In this document: one piece after another, positions 45,302-57,434 of the stretch
Layout of the letters: every line of letters begins with the position of its first letter
Numbering within the stretch: position 1 is the first letter of the stretch
DNA from: Paramarasmius palmivorus
Lineage: Eukaryota; Basidiomycota; Agaricomycetes; Agaricales; Marasmiaceae
Direction: 5' to 3'
DNA length: 64,000 bases
Assembly: GCA_037176845.1 (NCBI GenBank)
Contig: JAYKXP010000082.1
Coordinates: forward strand, 183,057-247,056
Made by a program: the position numbers and the translations under genes
The notes under the pieces: generated by a model
What the model saw: the letters and a program-made list of their open reading frames with translations, nothing else
The model's database searches: none
What the model was told of the DNA's origin: nothing

Positions 45302-46901
45302 CTACGTCGCTTTCACATTCGCTAACCTGTGTCCCTCTTGCACGGCGACCGCCTGCGAATACGATCATGATGAGCTCATAAACATAATGCACCCAACCAC
45401 ACACTTACCTCTTCAACCCAAGGTAGTCGGAAGAATTCACTCCTCCTAAGCTCTTCTTGCCGAACAGTCAACCCATCGGTAGGTCCACTACCCAAGATAG
45501 TTTCAAGATCCTTCGATTGAGACTCGAGCCACGTTTGAATGAAAAGCGCGGGGTCTTTTGCGAACGATTGTAAAAAGGTGCGTTTCAGATGTGAGTTATG
45601 AAGCGATTGAGCTAATAACGCGATCTGTCGCAAGACGTCAGACGAGCTATCATCGTAGCTTCGATTACCCCACTTACCTCTTCATCCATCTTTGCAATGT
45701 TCGCCGTTGTCTCCTTGTTTGGGTGTATCAACACCCCCATGCGGTTTTTAGCTGCCGTATCCTCCGTCTTGACTTCCACGTCGTACGCTAAAGGCCTCTC
45801 CGGCGGAGGCATAGAAGGATCGAGCGAGTAGGTGATGATGACAGGTTCTGGTGGTGCGAGGAACCGGTTTACAAATTCAGGTAACCTCGCAAAAGGGACA
45901 GTCTCGGCCCCAAATAGCTGACCTTCGTTCAGAACATTGAATCAAGATACACCAAATAACAACATACCATTCGAAGACGATCATCAGTATGTATTATCCG
46001 TTTATCCACCTTATCTTGCAGACCTTGGATTTTGATATAATTCCATAGAGCTTGTATAACACCAAGGCGACTTTCTTCTTTGATACCCAGGATGCTAGCT
46101 AGTTCCGGAGCAAGTTTGAATTGCTCAGGGTAGTGGTCGAGGTATAGTACAAGTCGGAGTTGGATGGCTTCATCGCCAGTTCGCCGCACAGTGAACCCAT
46201 CCATTGCAGGATTTTGCATCCCAGTTGCTCGTGGCCACTAACCAGAGCATAAGAAGGTTTGATGTTTTACATGGCACTGGTACACGTACCTCAACGAATG
46301 TTGCTCTCGGGGTACAGTTTAGGGTCACGTTCAAAGTCGATAGCCATTTTCTTGATAAAAGTCGAGAATTTGCGCGGCTGCGTTTTATCTTTTCCTCGTT
46401 GGTTCGGTAACTAGCAAAAGTGAGCTGGAGCTACGCCTTTCTGAACTGCGACACGTACCTCCAAAAGCCGCCCTTCAATCTTGAACTGCCACGCTGGTGT
46501 ACCCTCTCCAGTCTCTAGATTGAGATTATCATTCCCTTCTGTACCTGCCTGCCACGTTTGACCAGACACGGTATGGCTGAGAAAGATACGCAGAGTTCGT
46601 GTTGTCTGTATATTGGCGATTATGAGCACCATGAACCTAGCGTCGTTTATAAACACGTACAGTAGGATTCCTCGACAGCGTGTCTTGAATCTCCACTCTT
46701 TTCCTTGTCATAGTCCAGTCAAGTTTTCTTTCCATATCCAACAGACTTTGATACATCTTGGAGTCTTCAGCGAATTCGGGATTTTGGAGGATGACATTGG
46801 GAAGGGATTTGTCGGTGAGTCTTCGTCGTCTGCGATACTTTTAGTGTTGTTGAGTACAAATGGGAAAATTGAGTGACTTACTTTGCGCCTTTTAAATCCA
46901 T
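45302..46901 (-). CDS. SWI/SNF-type chromatin remodelling subunit with SWIB domain (Snf12/Rsc6/BAF60 family)
   Basis: A subunit of an ATP-dependent nucleosome remodelling complex in the nucleus. The best start is at 46901 (MDLKGA). After an intron it continues RRRLTDKSLPNVILQNPEF and LLDMERKLDWTMTRKRVEIQ, typical of the BAF60 N-terminal part. TRTLRIFLSHTVSGQ and WQFKIEGRLLE lead to the SWIB domain near 46200-45985: DEAIQLRLVLYLDHYPEQF, ILGIKEESRLGVIQALWNYI, and KRIIHTDDRLR. The C-terminal part has LESQSKDLETILGSG and RSEFFRLPWVEE, ending at 45304-45302. About seven introns all keep phase. The distinction between the Snf12 and Rsc6 branch cannot be made here. Confidence 0.87.
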
Positions 46902-47053
46902 CTCTAGAGGTCGACTGAGTGTAGAAAGTCAAGGTCCAAGAGGTTTGCGTGACAAGTGTGACCTGTCGCCTTCCTTCAGGAACAGAATAATCAAACCTCG
47001 GCCTCAATGTCCAATGTTCAAATGTCTATACAAATCTTTTGTTATCGATTCCC

Positions 47054-48214
47054 ATGAGCGGCGGTACACTATCTTCAGGGAGCTTTATTAAAAGACACCT
47101 TCTGTCTATTCCAAAGACCAAGTCATCCAATGGCTGAAGCGTATCGGCTTCCCTGGGACTATTGAAGTGGACGAGTTCCCTGCGACACTAGAGAACCTCG
47201 AGCTTCTGAGTCGATTACATCTTGTTGCATTTCCATTTGAGAATCTCGATATGCATTAGTGAGTGTCATCGTTCATCTCATATCACGCTAATCGCAGTAC
47301 TGTTATAGCTCCCCACAACATACCATGGACGTCAGCCCCGATCATGTCTTCCGGACTCTAGTACTGGGCAAGGAACACAGAGGGTCATACTGCTATGGCA
47401 AATCAGGTCTCTTCCTCGAGATGATACGCGGTCTAGGTTACCGGTACGTCCTCTTTCGCGTTGCAACAATAGCAATAGCCCATCCTTACAGAGCCTACGC
47501 TGGACAAGGTCGTGTCAATGGCGCAACTACTGCATCCTCGCCTCCTGAATACACACCTCTCGTTCCACATGGTTTGTTTGTTCAGCCCTTCCCAGAGAAC
47601 AACACAACCTATCTCGTCGATGTCGGGTTTGGCGGAGGTGGCCTCGTACGTCCCATCCTACTATCTGACGCAGAGGACAACTTTGTATTCGGCGGAACGT
47701 CAACAGAGAGGCATAGACTCTCCAAGGGTGAACATCCCAATTCCGTAGTAGGTCTGTTCTTCTCGTCACAACTCATAACTTCAACGTGCTGATGCTTCGC
47801 ACAGAAAACCCTTTCGTTCAGTCATGGCTACTCCAAGTCCAGCACACCAAACCCCAATCCTCCGACTCCCCCGCCCCATGGAGAACCCTCTACACGTTTA
47901 CCGAAACCGAATTCTTTCCCCCCGACTTCGAAAGCGCGTCCCACTTTGTCTCCACACACCCCAACGGAAGCCCATTCCTCCGCGAGGTCATTTGCATGAA
48001 ATACTTTTTCATGGACGACAACAAGGACGGCGATATGGGATACACCACTCTTTACAGAGACACCCTCAGACGACACATTGGTGCAACTACTCAGGACGTG
48101 ATGAAAATGAAAACGGAAAAAGAGCGTATTGAGGCAATCAATTCGGTTTTTGGGATTGTTCTTGATCAGGGGGTATCGGTGAATGTTGTGGGTAGACAGG
48201 CGGCGCTTGAATAA
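47054..48214 (+). CDS. Arylamine N-acetyltransferase
   Basis: It transfers acetyl or malonyl groups from CoA to aromatic amines and hydrazines, a detoxification step. The N-terminus from 47054 (MSGGTLSSGSFIKR) needs a one-base frame change near 47098 to join YSKDQVIQWLKRIGFPG. The catalytic triad parts are visible: Cys in HRGSYCYGKSGLF (near 47380), His in LVPHGLFVQPF (near 47570) and Asp in YLVDVGFGGGG (near 47620). Introns lie near 47260-47310, 47443-47491 and 47747-47803. The C-terminal domain reads NPFVQSWLLQVQ and NGSPFLREVICMKYFF, with stop at 48214. The protein is about 340 residues, usual for fungal enzymes. Confidence 0.85.
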
Positions 48215-48834
48215 GGGGCAATGGGGCATAGAGGTAAGTGAGAATGACTTGTACTGTACACATACTCACCATTGTGACTAGCATTATCAAGGGGTTACGG
48301 GATCTCTTCGGATATAACACTCATCTTTCGTCTCATCCAAGACAATTCTTATCACTAACATTCATCCGACCATGGTATACGCATCTGTAACTAGATAATC
48401 GACATTCCAACCATGAGAGTGAATAAGGCACGAGGAGACGACACTGCTCTTGAATTTGCACCCTACTGAGTAAAACATGAGCAACAAAGACATGAGATAC
48501 GACCGTCAGAAAAACATATCCTATTCGATCCGGATGCCTATTCCTTCTCCTCCAATGAGAATGAAATGATCACCGTTGAAGACGAGGTCAGCAAGCGTTG
48601 TGTAGGTAGCTGCGCCGGCAAGTGCCGACCATCTTGCGTCTTTGCTACGATGATCTCTCTTGCTGGTCCTGATTCATGTATCTACATGTCCTCTCGTATT
48701 CTCTACGGATTGGTTAAAGGTGCCCTATTCGATTTTTAGAGATTTTGAAGTTCACCAGGCTTAGGCGTCATAAATCAGGGTGCACCCAAAGGCACGATAC
48801 ATTCACTGAGCGTTGCAAGGAAGTATCTAACATC
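48215..48834. other. Spacer with undefined 5' end of the dienelactone hydrolase gene
   Basis: No clear gene is seen up to about 48770. A short piece near 48779-48815 (GAPKGTIHSLS) resembles the start region of fungal dienelactone hydrolases and may be a 5' exon. I could not find a start codon joined to it in phase. Confidence 0.35.
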
Positions 48835-49695
48835 CGAATGAAGGGCAATGGAAGAAAATCGGCAGCGTTGACTGCTACGTCGCTACTCCAACCACCGACT
48901 ATCCTCAAGGCACGGCCCTTCTCTACCTGGCGAACGTCTTTGGACCTGAGTTGACTCAAGCACAGGTACGATTCAGGCTCGCGTTCTTGCTTTACTTCGC
49001 TCATGCTATGTAGTTACACGTCGACTCTTTTGCAGAAAATGGGTTCAGGGTGCGTTACCAATCCAATTTACACGCAAAAAATACTTTCTGAAGCACCCTA
49101 CACAGACCATCGCTCCAGATTACTTCAACGGTGACCCCGTTCCCGCAGATGCATTCGACGGAGGAAACTTCGACATCACGAAATGGTATCCCAAATACAC
49201 CCGAGAAGAAACGCGACCTGCGCTCGACAATGTTATTTCTGCCTTGAAGGAAGATGGTGTGAAGACGTTTGGTGCAACGGGGTATTGTTTTGGTGGTGCG
49301 TGTTTCATTTTCCCCTCTATTTTCTATCACCGTGTTGAACATAGTACCCCACAGGCCGCTACATCTTCGACCTTGCATCTGAAAACATCATCAAAGTAGC
49401 AGCTACTTCCCATCCATCTTTTCTCCAAGTTCCAGCCGATTTTGAGAAGTACGTCAAGACGTCGCAAGCACCCCTGTTAATCAACTCGTGTACAGAGGAT
49501 GAATACTTCCCTCCCGAGGCACAGGCTAAAGCAGATGAAGTTTTCAAAGATTTCGAGTATGGCTATGAGAGAATACACTTTGATGGCTGTGAACATGGGT
49601 TCGCCGTGCGTGGGGACATGAACGATCCCAAGGCGAAGGCAGGGAAGGAAGGGGCGTTCAGAACTACGGTTGAGTGGTTGAGGAGGTATCTCTAG
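48835..49695 (+). CDS. Dienelactone hydrolase family protein, 5' end not resolved
   Basis: An alpha/beta hydrolase that opens cyclic lactones in aromatic catabolism, or acts on related esters. Exons read IGSVDCYVATPTTDYPQGT and LLYLANVFGPELTQ, then LHVDSFAENGF and TIAPDYFNGDPVPADAFDGG. The nucleophile is the Cys in GATGYCFGGRY (near 49275-49360, split by an intron), and the catalytic His is in GCEHGFAVRGD near 49590. The stop is at 49693-49695. Introns at 48967-49015, 49050-49108 and 49296-49353 keep phase. The family N-terminal 40 residues (usually MxxCPDC-like) are not visible with confidence, so the start given is only the edge of the supported exon. Confidence 0.8.
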
Positions 49696-50274
49696 AAGTA
49701 AACATGTAGACTCGAGGAAAGATTCTACACCAAAATTCAAGTATAGCAATCTGGCTGGAATATGGTTCTGCCGATAATAGCTATGTATTGCGTGGACCGG
49801 CAAGGTGCCGAAGACGTCCTCTTTTCGTTTACTTCCACCATCATCCATTCACGGCTCCCAACCTCTCTATCCGACCTCGACCTCTCCAACTTCACCAATC
49901 TAAACCCCTCGTGATCTTTCGCTAAAGTTGCAACAGTCATCTCGAACAGTAAACCTCAAGAAGGATCATACGAACATCTACGGCACGACTCACGACGCGC
50001 GTACAAATCTACCTCAGTAATCGAACCCAAGAACAGTCCACAAGATTCGCAATCGTGTTTATCAATGGGTCATTACACGTGAAGCAAAGATGGAGAGACC
50101 CTCGGAACGCTTCCGAGTGCCATTTAGCCTCACGGTGCGTCATGTCCACCGTTCTATGTCAGCAAAGCCAACCTATCTAACCTATAAAAGCATAGGTGAT
50201 CAGAATCAAGGAGCATTCAAACAAAAACCCCTTCTGTCATCAGCCAGATAGCATTTCAAACTCCAAACAGCAAC
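49696..50274. other. Upstream region of aldo/keto reductase copy 1
   Basis: No gene is seen. A TATA-like CCTATAAAAGC is at 50181-50191. Confidence 0.45.
50181..50191 (+). promoter_or_regulatory. TATA-like box of aldo/keto reductase copy 1
   Basis: CCTATAAAAGC lies about 93 bases before the ATG at 50275. Confidence 0.5.
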
Positions 50275-51574
50275 ATGTCTGGTTCACAACAAGTTCAATA
50301 CGCGCCAGCTAGGATCTAGTGGATTGAGGGTCTCAGTACCTATTGTACGTTGCTACAATGCCATGTCTTACCGATTAAACTAATCCTTGCTTCTTAGCTG
50401 GGTGCTATGGGATTTGGAACTCCAGAATGGCAGGTATGTCGTTTCTTTACGCACCCGTTCATCAAAGTTTTTAACGAATGTGTAGCCTTGGGTTCTTGAC
50501 GAGGAAAAGTCCATCGAGGTTCTCAAAGCCTCCTGGGATCGCGGTATCAACACCATTGATACTGGTAACGCGTACTCCAACGGCGAATCTGAAAGGATTA
50601 TCGGTAAATTTATCAAGAAGGTACGCGAACTCCTAGCAACGTTCGCTGTTGGAACTAACTCGTGGTTCTGCAGTACAACATTCCCCGTAGCCAACTCATC
50701 ATCCTCACAAAAGTATACTCCATAGTCGCAGAAGAACCCTCTACACAAGGCTGGTTCCCTGTTCACTTTGAGCATGAACGTCGATACGTCAACCAAGGCG
50801 GGCTTTCTCGTGCAGCCTCTTTAATCAAGTCGACGGGTGTCTCGAACGTCTCCAGACGTCGTATATCGATCTTCTGCAAATCGCTCGTTACGACCCCTCG
50901 ACACCCGCAGAGGAGACCATGAAGGCTCTTCACGATCTCGTACAGAGCGGGAAAGTGAGGTACATCGGGGGTTCTTCTATGAGGGCATGGCAGTTTGCCC
51001 ACTTGAATGAGGTGGCTGCAAAGAATGGCTGGACAAAGTTCGTTAGCATGCAAGATGAGTATTCATTGTTGTATAGGGAGGACGTAAGTACACTTTATGG
51101 CTTTTGTTACGGGAAGCTGACGTTTGCTTAGGAACGTGAAATGCATGCCTATTGCCGCTTCAACGGAATCGGTATCATTCCCTGGGGACCTCTACACGGC
51201 GGTGCTCTTGCTCGCCCTGTTGGCGTCGTAACTACTCGCGCAGAAGCATACAAGAACACTCCTTTGGCCTTCAACGCCAGCGAAGCTGAACGCACGATCA
51301 TCTCTCGTGTCGAGGAACTGTCCAAAAAGCACGGCGTACCGATGGCGACCATAGCTTTATCCTGGGTTGCCGCCAAGGTGGCTAGCCCGATTGTGGGCAC
51401 GACTTCGGTGAAGAGGCTGGATGACAATATACCAAACCCGAACCTCAAACTGAGTGAAGAGGAAGTGAAGTACTTGGAGGAACCGTGAGTCGTTGTTCTA
51501 CTCTTCCAGATGTGTCATGGTGCTGACCTTGAACGTGTAGTTATGTACCTAGAGCAATCCGCGGCCATGCTTAA
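50275..51574 (+). pseudogene. Aldo/keto reductase copy 1, frame-shifted and lacking the catalytic His
   Basis: It is a close paralogue of the gene at 58828-60079, with the same exon order and ends. The start at 50275 is followed after nine codons by a one-base excess in CGCGCC (50301-50306) that brings an early stop. A second, one-base loss near 50816-50820 follows GLSRAA. The sequence between and after is well kept: ILTK (tetrad Lys), [12 protein letters not shown] (tetrad Asp and Tyr) and [16 protein letters not shown]. The residue equivalent to the catalytic His reads Ala (LLQIARYDP instead of LLQIHRFDP). The stop is at 51572-51574. The His to Ala change is not explained by indel errors, so this copy is probably inactive. 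Confidence 0.7.
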
Positions 51575-53647
51575 TGGCCAACATCAGCGTGTATTAACTC
51601 TATCATGTAAAGAAAAATCGAGGCATCTTTCTCTTGGACAAGTTTGAGTGGTGGATCTGGAGAACATGAAATACTTCATCCGGCGTCGCCCGCGTTGAAA
51701 CACGAACATTGGATTATGTTTGTGATAATACATTGAGATCGGAAAGGCAAAGCACTGGGATAAGGCAAGGTGGGTGGCGTACAACACGCTGGAGAGTTAT
51801 GTGCGAAACGCGCTCGTAAAAGAACCATGATGTTCTGCGTCCTTGACGTGTTGTACTTTATCTGCGAACGGCTACCTGAAGGTGTCAGATTAGGTTCAAC
51901 TCAAGGCAAAAGACCAGGAGAATCATCGGCAGCTGACGAGAACTACATGATAGATTGCAACCTGGAGCGAGGGAGCGAGCGTTTTGACCGCATGAAATTG
52001 AGAACCATCATATATCGTGTATCATGCAAACTAGTGAGAAGAAGATGTTGACTTGTAAGGCAGAAATCGCCGGATCCTCGATTTGGAAGACAGGTTGAAG
52101 TGATATCGATGAACACTGGGGTCTAGACAACGTGTACCCGATGTGTATCTTTGAGGCCAAAAAGTAGTAGCCGGGTTACATATGTCTCTGCAAATGGGGC
52201 GAACGAAAACCTTCCATAAGAGAATCAGGATGGACTAGGTTCCGCAAATGTCACTGTATGATTATCAGAAACATTTTAGAGATCTAGGACTCACAATCAC
52301 CTCGATGCGTCTCCATACATGCTAAACACTGTTGCGCCATGCCACCAGCGTATGCAGTCCCTATGTACTCCAGATGTTTGCCCTTCGCCAGTTTGAGATC
52401 AGAACTTCGAGTGCGCGATTGCAAACGAGCGCTCACGGATTGTCACGGAGTCGGGAACGAAGGAAGCCGGCACAGTCGGCAACATATCACGTAACCGGTC
52501 TCGTCTTCCTTTCAACACACCACGTCGATATCCAGGCCTCCCGGATTGTACTATCGAGGATTCAAGAGTTTGTCGGCGAGGCATTCAAGGCTTCAGTAGG
52601 TTGAACCAGGAGAAACCACAGTATCGATGACTGTACTTTCCGAACTGCACACGCAGTTCCCGATCACAGTATCGTCTTTCCTTCAAGGCTCAAGCCCAAG
52701 CCATCGACCTAATATAGTAGATGTCAAATTGCCAAAGCACTGCATCCCCGAGAACTATTCTTGATGCTCGAGTAAGACATAACGACCACTGCGAGTGTCC
52801 TCAACCCAGAAAAGCTCAACGGATAATGTGCAATGGAATCTCGCTTGCTCGCTGCTCGTAGTACACAAGCCGACGGTGCCTGGGTGATCCCGAACATGTT
52901 TGTCTCTGATACTACCTACTTTTGCAGTGGTACTGTTAAGGTATGTAGCAATGTGGTACTAACTGCAAACTCCGCATCGACTTTGTCGAGGCTCTACCGA
53001 GGTGATATGGAACATTGCGACTATTTTCAATCAGGCCCTCCTCGATCTCAAATCAGCGCCCAAAAACGAGAACAACTTCTGCCGATTCCCAGTCCGATAC
53101 AGGATCAAACTGACTGGTGACCTTGTTCCAAGGTTTCCCTCCGGCAGGTTATTGGATGAAAATTGATCCTCGCAATAAGTTTAGTTGGACAGAATATGCA
53201 GCATTATCACCGGCGCAACGGTATGTTTTCAGCTCGTATGTATACATCGGCAGAACCGATAATTCCATTGCCAAGCATTTTGGTACTCAAAGTAGTCACG
53301 AACAGAAGGAATAACTTTAAAAATGGTACATTCAAAACAATCGACGGGGAAAGATCATAATTTACAGATGGCCTAAGTGTCAAAGGTATCCATCTGGCAG
53401 TTGTGATTTTTCTTCTCGTATCGAACTGAATAGACAAGGAGAATTGGGCATCCAAACTGCCGGTATCGCTGTTGTCTGATAAAGGCCATCCGAACCGTAT
53501 AAAAGGCGTTCTCAGGAGACCCCCTTCGTTAGGCTCTGCCTTCACACATCCACCCAGTCAGTTGTCTGCTCTCTGCAGTCATATCTGCGACGCTACTAAT
53601 GAATTGGGCAGGTAGACCGCTACATCCCACTCTTGCTGTCGTCCATC
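51575..53647. other. Long spacer downstream of aldo/keto reductase copy 1
   Basis: No supported gene is seen in about 2.1 kb. Open frames at 52332-52604 and 52833-53120 lack introns, motifs or homology I can recognise. A TATA-like box for the next gene is at 53498-53507. Confidence 0.4.
53498..53507 (+). promoter_or_regulatory. TATA-like box of orphan gene copy 1
   Basis: GTATAAAAGG lies 150 bases before the ATG at 53648. The paralogue at 62654 has the same motif 153 bases upstream. Confidence 0.6.
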
Positions 53648-54183
53648 ATGACCTGTTTCCATATCTCTGAAGCCCGTAAGTGAGAGTACACCCTTTTCCT
53701 GACTATATCGCTCATATCTTCCTCTATTCAGAGCTCTGCGGCGTCTTTGAAAGACTCAGTGAGTTGCCCGCTTCAACTAATTCATGCTGGCTACTGAAAC
53801 GACCTACGGCAGATGAGCACAACTGTTTCCAGGAAATCATCGCTCTCAACCCATGTGATCCCGTCTTCGTCACGGACGTCAAAATCCTTGAGAAAACTCT
53901 TACGAAAACCGGATGCGCTAGGTCGGGCTACTTGAAGGTCGTCGCTATCAAAGGCTGGCTTGTACGGTATCTCACCACTCGTGGGGGATGCTATACTTGC
54001 CCTAAGATTGTGACTGGCACAGTCTGTAGCACGGCTGGGACTGTTCAGTGTGGCGGAACCTGCGAGTCGGTGTGCGTGAGCAAGGAAAGTTGCCACCCCA
54101 CCAAAGTTGTCACGGTTGCCCCAGCAACAGCGGTGGTCAATCCGGGACCGTGCCATACAATGAGGTGCCTCGCCAAGCTTTGA
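53648..54183 (+). CDS. Orphan small protein, copy 1, with degraded C-terminal end
   Basis: This is an unrecognised family, paralogous to 62654-63240. Three exons: MTCFHISEA, then LCGVFERL, then (acceptor at 53814) NEHNCFQEIIALNPCDPVF. Both introns keep phase and sit exactly where those of the paralogue do. The shared core includes FQ.IIAL.P.DP.FV.DV and A.KGWLV. Beyond VSKE, copy 1 diverges: it is Cys-rich and lacks about 30 residues. A stretch matching the paralogue's end (GGQSG...PYN) appears in another frame near 54136-54163. The tail has therefore probably shifted frame relative to the ancestral protein. No signal peptide or membrane segment is seen. Confidence 0.55.
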
Positions 54184-55822
54184 CAACCTGTCGAAGTGAG
54201 TCGTATTAGTCCTGTGCGTTAGAAATAAACGCTTACATATAAGTTATAATCTATGTTCCAGCCTTCATCAGAAATTTTCAAATCGTATTCTTGGTTACCT
54301 CAGTTCCTTTTTTGCTTACTTTCGATATCCGATAAATCATAAATCCCATTCTTTACCATCTCTCTCATTTTCGTTTACCATGGTCGATGGTTTGAATGTG
54401 TCTGCCGCTGTGGCGTCTCCCTTCTTTATGATCACTTGCCGAACGGCGGCAGCATTTGGCCGGTGGTTTTTCTGCCGACGGCGCCAATAGAAAGCCCCCT
54501 TTGTCAGTGTCCCTGGGTGAACCACTGTAGTTCAGGTCTTTCCTGCTCTTCATGAACCAACAATCACTGAAGCTCTCGAATGGATCGGGGCTCCCAGTAA
54601 AATTGTAAGAGATATAGACGCCGGCTCGTCATATGGCCACGGCATGAGATATCCGAAAAATGCAAAATCGAGCGCTAATCCGAACCTTCACCGTGACCAT
54701 CATGACCGGGGTTATGGATTCGTCCTCAACTCTACTCTAGCCTCTCACCAACGACGCTGATAGCCTCAAACGTGATCCATGACTCTCATAATCCGATGTA
54801 CACAGCATAGGATGGGCGAGCTCACGTCTCTCGAGAGTCAAAATGGGACGCTCATCTTGCAACTTTCTGAAGCAACCCATTCTACGTAAACTGAATGGTG
54901 CACTTGAGCCAACACCCACTTCATCAACGAACTCGTCTGGATCAGTCACGTTGAGATTTGCTTGAGGATAATCCGAGAAATGGAATGTTCGATTGGTCGT
55001 GCCCGACGATGGTACGCCGCCTCATCGTTTGGCTAAAATCTTGCTGACTTTTGTTGAGTATATGTAGCCCCTTCAGCGACCTATTTTGAATTGATCATGG
55101 TTTCAGAAGCTTCCTTGACTGCGACGAGAACCGAAAAAACAACCGACCAGAATGCCGAACGACATCAGACGAAATTGTAATCTCAACACTCGATGCTGCT
55201 TGTCAACGGTGTACACAACGTGCTCTGGTACACAGGTGATGAATATCAATTTATATCATGGGCTCCAGGCTGGTAGCACTCCCTCCATCCCATGACAATT
55301 TCAATGGATGACGGCTGACGGGGAGACCTATTTACGTGTTCGATTTTCTCAACTGGGTTGCGACTCAGCAGTGGGACCCCACACCAGGCTTATCTTTCCA
55401 CCTGCATCCTGTCAATTGTCACCTTCAGTGGAGTATATTTTCAATTGCTCGCGTTGTTTTTCGGCTCCTGACTTTTCATGACAGATTACCGGTGTCAAGA
55501 TGAGTTATGACCAAATCGTAGCAAAGGGCTGGTGAAGCAAGTTGTTGTTCGGGTCTTCTAGAATGGAACCTCAGAAAATATGGCGTGCCCAGGTTACCTG
55601 TGGAGTATCCACAGTCCTCAGCTGGTCCTCGTTGTATATTCGCATTGTCCAGCGGCACTTTTTGGAGACATATGACTCCTACCAGGGGGCGGAGCATGAA
55701 TTCACCGGAGAGGTTTGAATGATAATTCTGGGAGACGCTGAAGATAAAAGCAGGCAAGAGAACATTGTCAGTGAATCAGCTTCTTAAACACATCCCCACT
55801 GATATCTACATTTCTCCTCAAT
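54184..55822. other. Gene-poor stretch upstream of the lipase gene
   Basis: About 1.6 kb without a supported gene. Short open frames on both strands (for example 54337-54553 minus and 55476-55757 minus) have no features. Confidence 0.4.
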
Positions 55823-57434
55823 ATGTCGCTTTCTATCCCTGTTATTGGTGACATTCACGATGCCCATGCCCGCCAACTAGCCTATTTCAGTCTTCCAGAC
55901 AAGGAAGTTCCAGATGATAAAATGCCGATTGAAGTGCCACCGGAGTTTTTGACCGTGCAGAATACCCTGGACTGGATCGAAGCCAATCGTGAAGCTATTC
56001 AGGCAGCAAAAGATGCTCGTACGTTCTCCTCTTCAGGAAAGTGAAGCAGACTTGATCGATGTTCATAGAATGCACAAGCAAGTCTCCCGATGCCCTAACT
56101 GGAACACCGTTCTCTTCTGTGTTCTCGAAAGCGCCGCTGTCTATCTACGGTGTGTTTCGATGTTTTCAGATTGTTTTCGTGTACTTATGACAGGGCTCAA
56201 AAGGCAAGAATCCAAGATCTACGAAGCTGTCAAAGCCGCTCGCGACGGTGATTTCGACGCTGCAGTAGATTACATCAAGGAGGCTCAAGAGAGTATTCAA
56301 GCGGTGGTTAGTATGGTGATTCTTACGTACCAAGCAGATCCATGACGTGTTGCATTTCTATCTAGGCCGATGCTCTTGATTGCACTTTTGTGCAGCTCTG
56401 TGGTGAGTCCTTCATGATACTGAACAGGACTTCTCTCCAGCTTAACTACATCAGATTTTCCTCATGAAAGTCCGGAAGGTACTTTCTATCAAAGTGGAGC
56501 ATTCTGTGGTCTCTTTGTGAGTAACAACACGGACATGCCGTTCATGGGAGTAGCCTTCAAAGTAAGCTATTTCCTCCGATAACTCGGACCACCGACCACC
56601 CTTAATTCGTATCACTAGGGGACTACGCGGTTGAATCTCAGAGAGGTCAAGACAGATCTAAACTGGGATCCCATTGTCCCAGATCCTCCAGAAATTGCCT
56701 GGGGTGCTCTTGTTCACGGAGGCTTCTTCAAAGGTCTCTTTGGCCGGTTCAAGTCCAAAGGAGGTCAGAGGGCATTTGGTCAGCAACTTGAATTACTTCA
56801 GTCTTGTATCGAATTTTTCATTCTCATCTAGATATTATAATGGATAAACTAAAAGAGGCTTACGACGATCATGGCGGCAACCCTATATTACACTTCACGG
56901 TGAGGGTCATGTCCAGGTGTCTCTATTCGCTGACTGATTGTCATCCAAGGGACATTCTCTCGGCGGCGCCTACTGTACACTGACTTATGGTGAATTTTTA
57001 CGTCGCCAGGCTGAATCTGCGTTCTCCAAGTATCGCTTTGGCGACATGTACAGTCTCGCCGCCCCCCGTGTCTGCATGCCTCCATTCTTCCAGGAAGTCA
57101 ATAACCTTACTCGACCTGGAGGAGGTAAATACCTGTTCCGTATCGTCAATAGCAAGGACCCAGTGCCCACCGTTCCGCCGCGCAAACGTAGCCAGATACC
57201 GGACTATCCTTTTATGCACGTCGGTGGTGCTTGGGAGCTGACGCAGGAAGGGCCCCAAAAGATGGCAGACGAGCCGCCGCCAGTTGATCCTCAGCCCCTC
57301 CTAGAGTTTATTTGGGATATCCCTTACCATTGTATGTTCTCGATATCCCCGTCTTGCAGTTGCTAATTTTGATCGACAAACCTCCAGCAATCAAGAATTA
57401 CTATGCAGCTTGGCAGAAGACGCCTCACGACTAA
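55823..57434 (+). CDS. Class 3 lipase family protein
   Basis: A lipase-like alpha/beta hydrolase; the substrate is probably an acylglycerol or other lipid ester. The start at 55823 (MSLSIPVIGDIHDAHARQLA) shows no signal peptide, so it is likely intracellular. After several in-phase introns come QESKIYEAVKAARDGDFDAA and VAFKGTTRLNLRE. The nucleophile elbow GHSLGGAYCTL is near 56950. The catalytic Asp is in VNSKDPVPTVP near 57155 and the His in PFMHVGGAW near 57213. The C-terminus is IKNYYAAWQKTPHD with stop at 57432-57434. All three catalytic residues are present, and I saw no frame damage. It lies between the two copies of the duplicated aldo/keto reductase and orphan gene pair. Confidence 0.85.

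Noticed and set aside
47824..48229. Alternative frames on both strands across the acetyltransferase C-terminus
   Set aside because: They are shadows of the conserved acetyltransferase exon, which reads through this stretch.
52833..53120. Plus-strand frame of 95 codons between the duplicated genes
   Set aside because: No motif, intron logic or similarity to the other spacer supports a gene.
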